Shown: positions 11,403 through 58,270 of the stretch, one piece after another | How positions within the stretch are numbered: the first letter of the stretch is position 1 | How the letters are laid out: each line of letters begins with the position of its first letter | Assembly: GCF_040807025.1 (NCBI RefSeq) | Contig: NC_090954.1 | Location: 754,001-818,000, forward strand | Direction of reading: 5' to 3' | DNA from: Struthio camelus | Lineage: Eukaryota; Chordata; Aves; Struthioniformes; Struthionidae | Length of the DNA stretch: 64,000 nucleotides | Translations under genes and position numbers: made by a program | The notes under the pieces: model-generated | The model's input: the letters and a program-made list of their open reading frames with translations, nothing else | Database searches by the model: none | What the model was told of the DNA's origin: nothing

Positions 11403-12322
11403 GTAGTTCAAATACATAAACTGAACAATCCCAACATTTCAAAATTAAACTTTAGAAACACAAGTTTAACATTCAAAACAGGAGTATAGTTTACAAGAAT
11501 TGCCCAGAAGGGAAATCCACAGTCTAATCCAGAAGTATGTAAAGATCACTTTATTGTAAATAAAAATGTGTTTATACAACCGTCCTGTTCTGTTCTGGTA
11601 ACCACTGTTATTTACCAAGTGTTTCCAACTTCGAGTAAAAATTATTAGACAAATCTTCACTTGGGCAGAGCAACCTGATTTCATTTCTAATTCATGGATA
11701 GGGTAGGGAACAAAGCAGACCTGTGAACAAATTTAATTTGGTCTCTGTAGTCCCAATTCTCCTCTCACACAGCTGTAACTGACTTTAATGGATTTAGTTC
11801 CATTTACAAAAGTGAAAGCAAGCAGAGAATCAGGGCTTGTGTTTCCAGAATGTGGTCTTCAGTAATCAATAATTTAAGCTATGAGACAGCATTTCATCTC
11901 CTCATACAGGTGACGCTGGGTAACCATTAGGAAGTTTGTGGTATATGTGTAGTCTAAGTTCAAACTACAAGCGCAATCATCCTTAAGACTTGCATATATA
12001 ACACTGCTGAGAAGAATGCCTCCAGATCTCAGACACCCACACCTCATATACAGATATTCCATTGTTCTGAGATCTGAAGTTACTAGACACAGCCCACGCA
12101 TTGGGATTCTTTTGTCAGTCATGCCCTACAAAGAAAATCATAAATATCTTTGATGTTCTCTTTTTACAGAGACCATTTTATGTTCACAAATGCTGCTTCT
12201 TCCTCTGCTCCTCAGATGGTTTTGCAATATATTCACGGTAATGTATATGTATAAACCTGACAGATGGCTCATGCAAGCTTTTTTGAATTAACAGATACCC
12301 TTGGCTTAAGAGCATTTCATAA
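11397..12322 (-). other. TCERG1: Probable TCERG1 3'UTR
   Basis: Sequence after the minus-strand stop at 12323. Minus-strand AATAAA signals occur at 11397-11402 and 11550-11555, giving a 3'UTR of about 770-930 nt. Which signal is used cannot be told from sequence. Confidence 0.5.
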
Positions 12323-48591
<36,269 letters not shown>

Positions 48592-49330
48592 CGCCGCCTC
48601 ACAGCGCCGCCGAGCCGCTGCCGCCGCGCAGGCCCCGCCCCGCCGCGCCCCATTGGCCGCCCCCCGCGCCCGTCAGCGCGCGCCGGGGCGGGCGCGCTCG
48701 CCCATTGGCCGCCGCGCCCGCCGACTTTGAATGAGGGAAGCCAGGCGCGCCGGGATTGGCTGCGCGGAGGCATCCCGCGCCGCTTGCTGGGACGAATCAC
48801 GTGAGGCGTGACCCGGCGAGAGGACCGGAACAGAGCTCACGTAAGACGGAAGAGGCTCTATCCAATCAGAGGGCACAGCGAGCGGAGGCATGTGCACCAA
48901 TCAAACCCCGCGGACCGCCATGCGTCGCCCAATCGGAAAAGCCGAACCGGGAGCAGCCCGGCCAATCACGTAGCGAGGGGAGGGCGCGCGGGCACCAGCC
49001 AATGGAGAGCCGCCAGGGCGTTGGCAACCGGGAAGGAAACAAAGTTTCCACGCGGCAGCCAATGAGCGGGCGGGGGGGGCGGTGGAGGGACCGGCTGCGC
49101 CGCGAGCGGCCGCTGGGCGGCGCCGTCGCCGCGGGGGGCGCGGAGGCCGCGCGCGGGTCCCGGGGCCGCTGCGCTGCGCGGGGCCCTGGCGGCGGCGCGG
49201 GGCGGGGCGGGGCGGCCGCGCTGCGGGGGCCCGGTGCGAGCCCGCCCGGCCCGCTGCGCGCTGCTCCGCGGAGGGCAGCGCAGCCCCCGCCGCCCCCCCG
49301 CGCCCGCACCGGCCCGCACTGACCGTGCGC
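48592..49330 (-). promoter_or_regulatory. TCERG1: TCERG1 CpG-island promoter with nine CCAAT boxes
   Basis: A CpG island runs from about 48160 across exon 1 to about 49330 with GC boxes and no TATA box. CCAAT boxes in TCERG1 sense lie at 48652, 48704 and 48755 (ATTGG on +). Six in the opposite orientation start at 48862, 48897, 48929, 48962, 48999 and 49059. A palindromic TCACGTGA E-box is at 48797-48804, between the two groups. The flanks (CCAATCA, CCAATGG, CCAATGA) fit NF-Y. The transcription start is inferred near 48600-48650. Confidence 0.8.
48797..48804. promoter_or_regulatory. TCERG1: Palindromic E-box TCACGTGA
   Basis: Perfect 8-bp palindrome containing CACGTG (USF/MYC/TFE-type site), at the point where CCAAT orientation switches. 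The factor cannot be told from sequence. Confidence 0.5.
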
Positions 49331-49359
49331 CGGCTCCGCCCCCGCGCTGCCTCCGCACC

Positions 49360-50865
49360 GGCCCCGGCCCCGGCCCCGCACCGGCCCCGCACCAGCTCCA
49401 GCCCCGCATCCTGCGCCAGCCCCGCATCCTGCACCAGCTCCAGCCCCACATCCTGCACCAGCTCCAGCCCCACATCCCGCACCAGCTCCAGCCCCACATC
49501 CCGCACCAGCCCCACATCCCACACCAGCACCAGCCCCACATCCTGCACCAGCTCCAGCCCCACATCCTGCACCAGCCCCACATCCCGCACCAGCTCCAGC
49601 CCCACATCCCGCACCAGCTCCAGCCCCACATCCTGCGCCAGCCCCACATCCTGCACCAGCCCCACATCCTGCGCCAGCTCCAGCCCCACATCCTGCACCA
49701 GCCCCACATCCCGCACCAGCTCCAGCCCCACATCCTGCACCAGCCCCACATCCTGCGCCAGCTCCAGCCCCACATCCTGCACCAGCCCCACATCCCGCAC
49801 CAGCTCCAGCCCCACATCCTGCACCAGCCCCACATCCTGCGCCAGCTCCAGCCCCACATCCTGCACCAGCCCCACATCCCGCACCAGCTCCAGCCCCACC
49901 TCCTGCGCCAGCCCCGCATCCCGCACCAGCACCAGCCCCGCATCCCGCACCAGCTCCAGCCCCACCTCCTGCACCAGCCCCACATCCCGCACCAGCTCCA
50001 GCCCCGCATCCTGCGCCAGCCCCACATCCTGCGCCAGCTCCAGCCCCACATCCTGCACCAGCCCCACATCCCGCACCAGCTCCAGCCCCACCTCCTGCGC
50101 CAGCCCCGCATCCCGCACCAGCACCAGCCCCGCATCCCGCACCAGCTCCAGCCCCGCATCCTGCACCAGCCCCACATCCCGCACCAGCTCCAGCCCCACA
50201 TCCCGCACCAGCTCCAGCCCCACATCCTGCGCCAGCTCTGCATCCTGCACCAGCCCCACATCCCACACCAGCACCAGCCCCACATCCTGCACCAGCCCCA
50301 CATCCTGCACCAGCCCTGCATCCTGCGCCAGCCCCGCATCCTGCCCCAGCACCAACCCCGCATCCTGCACCAGCCCCGCATCCTGCACCAGCCCCGCATC
50401 CTGCGCCAGCCCTGCATCCCGCACCAGCACCAACCCCGCATCCTGCACCAGCCCCACATCCTGCGCCAGCCCTGCATCCCGCACCAGCTCCAGCCCCGCA
50501 TCCTGCACCAGCCCCACATCCTGCACCAGCCCCACATCCTGCGCCAGCCCTGCATCCTGCACCAGCTCCAGCCCCGCATCCTGCACCAGCCCCACATCCT
50601 GCGCCAGCCCCGCATCCTGCGCAAGCCCCACATCCTGCACCAGCCCCACATCCTGCACCAGCTCCAGCCCCGCATCCTGCACCAGCCCCACATCCTGCGC
50701 CAGCCCCGCATCCTGCGCAAGCCCCACATCCTGCACCAGCCCCACATCCTGCACCAGCACCAGCCCTGCATCCTGCACCAGCTCCAGCCCCACACCCCGC
50801 ACTGGCCCCACATCCCACACCAGCCCCAGCCCTGCATCCCCCACCAGCTCCAGCCCCACGCCGCG
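49360..50865. repeat. Large 18/24-bp minisatellite with higher-order units
   Basis: Starts as a few GGCCCC-type hexamers, then about 1.48 kb of the 18-mer CCCCACATCCTGCACCAG and a 24-bp form carrying an extra CTCCAG. Higher-order periods are visible: 84 bp (markers at 49671, 49755, 49839) and 96 bp (50619, 50715; also 49897 to 50089 = 192). Because all unit lengths are multiples of three, a stop-free unit leaves frames open on both strands for 600-786 codons. These are not genes. Confidence 0.95.
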
Positions 50866-52010
50866 GCAGCGCCCGGGGCGGCGGGAGCAGGGAGCACGCA
50901 CCCTCGGCCCCCCAGCAGCCCATCCAAAGCAGCCTGCAGGACGCGGTGGCTCCACCGGAGCAGCCGGCGGGGCTGGGGCCTGCGCCCGGCTTTGCCGCCC
51001 GCCTGGGGTGGTAGCACGGTCCAATCTCCGGGCTAAAGTTTTGCCATCTGTAGGACTGGGATAATAATCCTAAAGCACTTTGTCCTCTGAGCGTCTGCAG
51101 CAAAGTAAAATATACTTTGTGTGAACAATTCTTTATTAAGAAAATTTCCTTATAATGAAGAGTTTGGTTACAATAGTTGATGCTTGAGCTATGAGTTGTT
51201 TTCATTGGACCTAGGTCACTTGTCATTCCTCTTTCTTATTAAATGAATACAAACCTCAAAAACCAGTGGGGATGCAAATTGTCAGCGCTACACGTTTGCT
51301 TTCTGTCACTACTCCTTACGGTTTGCTTGAACAGGGCGGCTGGGCGGCGCCTTTGGAAGGCTCTTGTGGGTATTTGCCCAGATGTTGTATCAACAGCGAA
51401 ATAATGTCTGTGCATGGGGAAAAGAAGGGGAGGGAAATGCAGAAAGCTTAATTAGAGATGATGAAGCACTTTGAGAGTCAGGAAGAAGAGAGGGACCGCG
51501 CGGGTGTTAGATACCCATTTGACGGAGCTCCTGCTCCTGTTTTGACTCATCTGCCTCAGATGTTGATGTCTGGCTGTGATGTGTTTCGCTTTATTCCGGG
51601 CGCCGCGTAGCAGGCTGTCAGCACGGAGCAGCGCCGGGTGTTTTTAGAAGCAGCGCTGGTGTTTGCCGCACCGAGCAGGCAGGGGTGTCAGATGGTGGAA
51701 ATACAACAATACAACTTCAGAAAATTGCTCCCTGAAACACGTATACATCCCCAGACGCCTTTGATGTGGCTAACGAATGGGCCCTTTTTAACTTAGTCTT
51801 TGCTGATAATCGTGCCGCAGCTCCTGGGCAAAAGTATCAGCGATGCGGGTGTGCAGCCTGGCCCCGGGCATCAAATATTCATAGCGGCACAGATGGGAAC
51901 CTGCAAAGAGCGTGCACAGAAAGGGAGCGCGTCCCGCACGCGAGCGGGTCGGCGCGTCAGGAGGCGCTTGCGGTTTGCTTCTGCAGCTGCGGTGGCGGCA
52001 GAGCAGAGGG
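50866..52010. other. Intergenic, no gene seen
   Basis: GC-rich to about 51015, then ordinary single-copy sequence. No recognisable exon, RNA gene or transposon. Confidence 0.6.
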
Positions 52011-52398
52011 GACGGGGACGGGGACGGGGACGGAGAAGGGGCCGGGGATGGGGACAGAGAAGGGGATGGGGATGGAAAAGGGGACGGGGATGGGGATGGG
52101 GATGGAGAAGGGGATGGGGATGGGGACAGAGAAGGGGATGGGGATGGGGATGGAGAAGGGGATGGGGATGGAAAAGGGGACGGGGATGGGGATGGGGATG
52201 GAGAAGGGGATGGGGATGGGGACAGAGAAGGGGATGGGGATGGGGATGGAGAAGGGGATGGGGATGGGGACAGGGACGGGGACGGGGATGGGGATGGAGA
52301 AGGGGATGGGGATGGGGACAGGGACGGGGATGGGGACAGGGACGGGGATGGGGACAGAGAAGGGGATGGGGATGGGGATGGGCACAGGGAAGGGGACT
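52011..52398. repeat. G-rich hexamer minisatellite (GGGGAT/GGGGAC/GGAGAA)
   Basis: Tandem hexamers GGGGAT, GGGGAC, GGAGAA and GGACAG with a higher-order period of 96 bp (the GGAAAAGGGG variant recurs at 52073 and 52169). The plus strand is nearly all purine and has many GGGG runs, so it could form G-quadruplexes. All frames stay open; the 154-299 codon frames are artefacts. Confidence 0.95.
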
Positions 52399-52946
52399 GG
52401 GAAGCGGAGGGTGCTGGCCACCCAGCACGCGGGCTGGGGCTGTCACCCCCTCCCTCCCGCCAGCGCAGCGCAGGCTTCCCGAAAAGCCGGGACTGCAGCA
52501 GCCTCCTGCTCAGCGCCGCAATCCCCGAGTCCCTCACTGACATATCTGCGCTGGCAGAAGGCCTAATGCAGACAGCGCTGCGCTGGCGGCAGCTCCTGGA
52601 AGGTGCAATCGCGCCACGCCTGGGGCAGCTCGTCGCACTCGCTGCGGTTTGATTTACCGTAACGGCGCAGAGCTGCATTGGAAGCAAAACGATTTCACCT
52701 CACGCCAGCCCGGCCGGTGCGCGCCGGCCCGCTGCCGGCCTTCCCCGGGGCGTCGAGGGCAGGCGGCGGCGGTGGCCAGAGCCTGCTGCACCGCGGGCCG
52801 GCCTCCGCCCAGTGAGTGGAAGCTGTAGAGCCTTGGGGCTTCCCGGGCAGCTGAGAAACCCGTACATCTACATACATACACGTGTGCATATGCATACACA
52901 CACACACACACACACACACACTTGTGCACACATACATATATATGTA
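52399..52946. other. Intergenic, GC-rich then (CA)n
   Basis: GC-rich single-copy sequence ending in a (CA)n microsatellite at about 52897-52922, immediately left of the CR1 fragment. No gene supported. Confidence 0.65.
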
Positions 52947-53624
52947 CTGCAGAGGAGGACCTGGGAGTCCTGGTGGACAACATGAGCATGAGCCAGCAGT
53001 GTGCCCTTGTGGCCAAGAAGGCCCATGGTGTGCTGGGCTGCATTAGGCAGAGTGTTGCCAGCAGGTCAAGGGAGGTGATCCTGCCCCTCTCCTCAGCCCT
53101 GGTGAGGCCTCCCCTGGAGTACTGTGTCCAGTTCTGGGCTCCCCAGGACAAGAGAGACATGGCACTCCTGGAGAGAGTCCAGTGGAGGGCTACCAAGATG
53201 ATTAGAGGGCTGGAGCACCTCTCCTCTGAAGAAAGACTGAGGGAGCTGGGCCTGTTCAGCCTGGAGAAGAGAAGACTGAGAGGCGATCGCATCAACGTGT
53301 CCAAGTATCTGAAGGGGGAGTGTCAAGAGGATGAGGCCAGCCTCTTCTCCGTGGTGCCCAGCCACAGGACAAGAGGCAATGGGCACAAACTGAACCACAG
53401 GCAGCTCCATCTGAACCTGAGAAAAAACTTCTTCACTGTGAGGGTGACAGAGCATTGGAACAGGTTGCCCAGAGAGGTGGTGGAGTCTCCTTCGCTGGAG
53501 ATGTTCAAAACCCGTCTGGATGTGATCCTGGGCAATATGCTCTAGGTGACCCTGCTGGAGCAGGGAGGTTGGACTAGATGATCTCCAGAGGTCCCTTCCA
53601 ACCTCAACCTTCCTGTGATTCTGT
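52947..53624 (+). mobile_element. 5'-truncated CR1 LINE retrotransposon
   Basis: CR1 is the dominant non-LTR retrotransposon of birds and reptiles. About 200 codons of the ORF2 C-terminal (post-polymerase) region remain open: [101 protein letters not shown]. The frame ends TAG at 53543-53545. The 3' tail carries the typical TGGACTAGATGATCTCCAGAGGTCCC-like segment (positions 53569-53594) and ends with ATTCTGT near 53618-53624. The endonuclease and most of the polymerase are missing, so it cannot move alone. The intact frame suggests a fairly young copy. Confidence 0.95.
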
Positions 53625-54857
53625 AGATGCGGAGGCCTCAGATCCAGTCCCGATTGCCTTGGTAACTCCTCCGCTTTTTCTCCTGGCGTATTTTTTTACA
53701 CAGAGCGGTGATGACTGAAGCACTGAATGGTTTTGCTGCAGCCAACCGTGTTTCACAACGAACCTGTTTGCACAACGAGCATCTAATACATGTTCCCGCT
53801 TCTGGACTATTTAAGCCAAAGTCAGAAGAGGGGATTCATGGTTGTGGTTTCCAACGAGGTTTAAACCCTTATTGCTTCTGGACGCGACCAGGGTCCGTCA
53901 GGAGCAGGCAGGAGGGAGCGGCGGGCCGGCGGCATCCCCGCGGCCGCTTTCCTGGGGTTTCGTCAGCTGGGGCTAATGGGTTTTCCATGTCAACGCGCGC
54001 ATGCGCGGCCTCCAACCCGCCGGGGTCTGTCCCAGCCGGCCGCCCCGCGTGCAGCAGCCCGGCCCCGGCTCTCCGCCGTCCCTCCCGTCGAGCAGCCTCG
54101 GCCTGAGCCGCCCCGGAGCGGAAAACGTTTCAGGTCGCCTTGAAGAAGGAGCCACACGACGAGGAAAGGGCCCTGCTCCCTCTTTCAAGGTGCTCCACCT
54201 TCTTCTCCCACCCCAACCACACATACGCTTTTAAAACCAGCATTTAAAATAAAAACCAAAAAAAACCCCCCACCACACTTGTCTCTGAGAAGCCCATCAT
54301 TTTCAAGAACATCTACGTTTTCCTCAGTGCTTCCCTCTGTCTTTAAACCGAAGGTGTTTGCTGAACTCTGAGCGTGAACCGCTCCGACCCTTGCAGCAGC
54401 GTTAGGGCCCGGCCCCAGCCTCCCGCGCGCTGCTGCCCGCTTCGCCCTTCTCTGCCCCGTCTGCAGCTGCCTCTGCGGTTCCTCCTCCGGCAAGCGCTGA
54501 AGCTGGGAGGAAAGACGGGAGTAAACGGGGCGGACTGGGAGCAGCCGCCGCGCCGGGAACCGAACGAGCCGCCCCTCGAGCGCGCGCGCGCCCCGGCCGC
54601 AGGAGCGCCGGGAAGGGCTGGTGCCGCGTCCTGTCCCGTCACCGGTCGCCTGCGCCGCAGCCATGGGCTGGTTTGGGGATTGCAGAGGACAACAACAACA
54701 AAAAAACCAAATCAACCAAGCAATAAACAGAAGTTCAGATGTTTTCTCAGATGCTTTTATATGTCCTCGCTGCATTACTTAAAGGAGGGCTGTTGAGGGT
54801 TTGAGGTAGAGAACTGCACTTAGTCCATAATGTGGTAACGTTCGTGGACTAATCTGT
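53625..54857. other. Intergenic, CpG-rich patches, no gene seen
   Basis: CpG-rich patches at about 53890-54130 and 54390-54665 alternate with AT-rich single-copy sequence. No recognisable exon. Confidence 0.6.
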
Positions 54858-56260
54858 TTTGGCATTTAGGGGAAAAAAACAAATGTATCCTGAAACAACT
54901 AAGATATCAAACTTTAAATATCATCTCCGACCCAGACCCCAGACACGCTCTGCTCTTGCTGGCAGAGGTGCTGAAGGAAGCCGGAGCGTGGGGCTCCATC
55001 GCGGGAGCGCAGCGCCGCAGACGCCCCCCGGACGCCGTCCAGCCCCCAAGGCCAGGCCTTTCCCCGCAGCCTCTCCCTCCAGCGCACCGGACGGGGACGA
55101 CCAACCTCTGCAGTTTCTGATCAGAGATAATCCGGCCGTGCTGTTCGGGTGTAGAACATGGACAGGGCCGTTGGGGTGCATCGGTCCAAAGTCAACCCGG
55201 ACCGCCGTTAACAGCTTCTCGCCACCCCAGGCTCATGGGGGTTTGGGGAGAAAACAGTCATTATTGCATGGCCATCATAATCCCGGTTTGAGAGAAATCC
55301 CACCAAGCACCTGCTGTAAGATGCGACGTCCTTCACGGCGACGTCCTTCACGGCGCTGCTGCTGGCACGACGCAGGCCGCGGTCGGGAGGCGGCGGTGCG
55401 AACCAGGCAGAGCCCGTCCGGCAGGAGGGACGCACAGGAGCACGGCCGGACAACTTTCCAAAGCCACCGGGGTGTCTGCCCCGGGATGCTGAGCCGCAGC
55501 CTCCCCAGCGGCACGTCCCGCGTGGGTCGTGAGCGTTTAAACTTCCTCCCCAGAACCGTGTCCCCATTTCTTTCGGCGGGGAGGCCCAAGGCCGTCATCC
55601 TTGCGGGTGCTTTGCTGCGCGAGCCGCGGGAGCTCCGCGCGCCGTCCCGCGGGTGGTCCCGGAGGCGGGTCTCAGGCGCGGAGACCAGCGGGCCGCGCTG
55701 GCCCCGCGCCTCGGGAAGGCGCCCGCAGCCGCCGTCCGCTCTGCTCCCCTCTTTCCAGGGCAAGCAGCGCGGCCGGGCCCCCCCGGTTTGGGTTTGGCTT
55801 TCGCCGCTCTCCGTGCGCTGCCGGGGAGCAGAGGCCTCAGGGGAAGCCCCGGCGGTCGCCCCAGCGGGGAGGCTCCAGCCGCCGTTGGGGAGGACGGCAG
55901 ACTCCTCCGCACGCCAGGGACTCGTCCCAACGTCAGGACTCCGGCCCCTCGCGGGTCCTCGGCGCGCGGCCCCCACCACCGCACCTGGGCCACGTCGGGC
56001 GTCAGCTCCCCGCGGCTCCCCCCGAGACCCCGGCGCCGGCCGGCCCTCCGCCCCCCTCTCCTCCGATTTGGGGGGCGTTTGGGCAGCCCCCGTTCAAGCC
56101 GAACGGAGACGGCCCTGGGGGGCGAGGGTCTGTCCCAGGCCTGCAGTCCTCCCTCGGGCAGCATCCCCGGCGCTGCCGGCGTCCGGACCGGCAGGCGGGT
56201 GGCCGAGGCCCTCGTAAACCTGCAGAAGGCACGCGCCGGACACCAGCCCCGGGAGGGGGA
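54858..56260. other. 1.3-kb CpG-island-like block, no gene recognised
   Basis: Very CpG-rich from about 54950 to 56235, with an exact 15-bp direct repeat (GACGTCCTTCACGGC) at 55325-55354. A 452-codon plus-strand frame spans it, but overlapping frames of 230-250 codons exist on both strands and the product is Arg/Pro/Ala/Gly-rich without a domain, so I do not call a gene. Confidence 0.6.
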
Positions 56261-58270
56261 AAAGAAGAAAAAGAACAAAAAAACCTGAAGGTTTTCCCGC
56301 AAACCCATCTGCTCTCCATTTTGATCTCTGAACTCATGCAAGTTTAAAAAGCAAGTAAACGCTGTCAGTGTGATTAACCCCCCCGCCTGCTCCCTGCTCC
56401 TTCCTCCCCTGGAAGCAGAGGCTCACCCGCCTGGCGGGAGCATCGCCGTCAAGTTCGGCGATACGGGCACTCGAACCAAGGCGGCTCCGCTGAAATTACA
56501 AAACACTATACTTTTAAATAGGCGATGAATTATTTAGTGCCCTTGCACTATCCAAATGCTTTGCTCTTTCGCTAGATGATGGCTTGGTTTCCCCCCCAGC
56601 TCTTCTGTTACGACAGTGAGTAAACGGAGGGATGTTGCACTCTTCAAACATTTATACGTAACCCTCGTTAGGAGGAGGCTGTGCCACGAGGAGCGGGTTA
56701 CGGACCGGGCGGAGGGGGAGGCACCGCCAGGACGCTCCTGCTCCCGGGGAAAGGCGGGCTCGGGGTTTCAGCCAGGGTTTAAGCGAGGATCCTGCTCCAC
56801 CACTAACTTACCCGAACAAGGTCCGGGTGACGCAGCTTGCCGCTCAATGAATCAGTTCCTGGTTCCTCTCGCGCACCTTAAGATAACAAAAAACATATAA
56901 CGGTTGAAATCCCAAAGGCGCAGACAGAGGTACCAGGAAAGCGGCAATCTCGGTGCAGGGCGACCAGAGCTGGGGCGTCCCAGCCGCCACCCCGCGCTGT
57001 CCGATGATCACGTCCAGCTCGGCCTCCAGCGGCCGAGCGTTTTCCTCCTGCGCACAAGGGTTGTGGGGGCACATAACACGGCACTAGAAAACTGTTAATT
57101 ATTCACCGTGTTATGCCCCAGAAACATTTAATTATTCCTCAACAAGCCCCTGGCAGAAAGGGCAGAAAATCTGCGGATGAGGGTAAAAAGGTAATTTTCA
57201 ATGTAGCCTATTCCATTTCAGCAGCAGGCTTAGGCCAAAAGTCTCCAGCCTGATCCCCGACTCCGGCGTTCCAGCTCTACGTACAGCCAAGAGAAGCACT
57301 TGGTCCCAAGGCGGCTGGGAGCGCCCACCAGCTCAGCTGCCTGCAACGGAGGATGCAGAAGGTAAAAGCTTTGCAGATCACCTCTATTTACACTTTGCAC
57401 TTCAGAGCTTAATTTTCATCAGGCGGGTTGAAGAGGTTTAGCTTATGTCAGTACTATTTTACAGTTGCTGATCTAGATTTATATAGCATTATCGTACATT
57501 TTAAATTCTCTTTGCACTCAAAAATAGTCAAAGCATTTCTTTTTCCTCGTGTATTGTTTCAGTCCTCCGTATAAAATTCTATTGTAAATGTTATGACATG
57601 TATCTCAACATGTAGTTCTAACTTTGCTTTAAGAAGCAAAGTCTAAACCATGACTGGATGATGGAATAAATTAGTATATAACATTTCCAGGCAAACTGCA
57701 AAGTACAACTACTGTCATTACAAGACAAATCCACTAATTGCTTTAAAACACACTGTTCTGAGAATAACTAGAAAGGGTGTTTGACTGGAATAAATCCCTT
57801 TTACTCTGTGTTGGAGCAATGCGGCATTTCCTTTTGAACCGGTGGGGTGCAGAGAGCTCACGTCCAAGCTGTTTGCTCAGGAAGCTCCCGCGCAGCCCGT
57901 GGCAGAGCGTACTTAGCGTCCCAAGACTCATCAAGTCGAAGCAAGAGGTGGAAGGAGAAGAAAGTCCCGTCTTCCCTTGCTGCGCCCAGCACGGTTTGCC
58001 TGGGTAGAGGCGGGCTGGCGGTCGAGGACGCCCTGGGCTTTCCAGGCTCGCGCCGCTTCCGGGGCCGCTGGGAGCCCCGGGAGAGGGGAGGTTTTCGCGG
58101 CGCCAGCCCTAGAAATACCGATTTTTGCAGCTGAACGTTACTACTTTTCTCTAGGAGACAAACGGCTCCCCGGCTCTAGCCGCGCTTTGCGCACTTGCCC
58201 ATTACAAGCGGTGGCTTTGCTGGACCCTGCGACGGGTCGCTCCCCGCCGCGGCGGCTCCCGCAATATCAC
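56261..58270. other. Intergenic, no gene seen
   Basis: Mixed composition with a GC-rich patch at 56680-57050 and another at about 57840-58270. AT-rich single-copy DNA lies between (57370-57780). Nothing coding supported. Confidence 0.6.

Noticed and set aside
49360-50865. CRISPR-like array
   Set aside because: Direct repeats of 18/24 bp have no unique spacers, and the setting is a vertebrate nuclear genome. It is a minisatellite.
48866-51226. Overlapping frames of 600-786 codons on both strands
   Set aside because: They lie over an 18/24-bp minisatellite plus CpG island. Unit lengths divisible by three keep many frames open. There is no domain, no splice context, and the products are pure repeats.
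51766-52687. Frames of 154-299 codons encoding [11 protein letters not shown] or SPSPSP repeats
   Set aside because: Translation of the GGGGAT/GGGGAC hexamer array; all six frames are open for the same trivial reason.
54859-56217. 452-codon plus-strand frame
   Set aside because: Arg/Pro/Gly/Ala-rich product with no recognisable domain; comparable frames exist on the opposite strand. A CG-rich sequence lacking TA-containing stops explains it.
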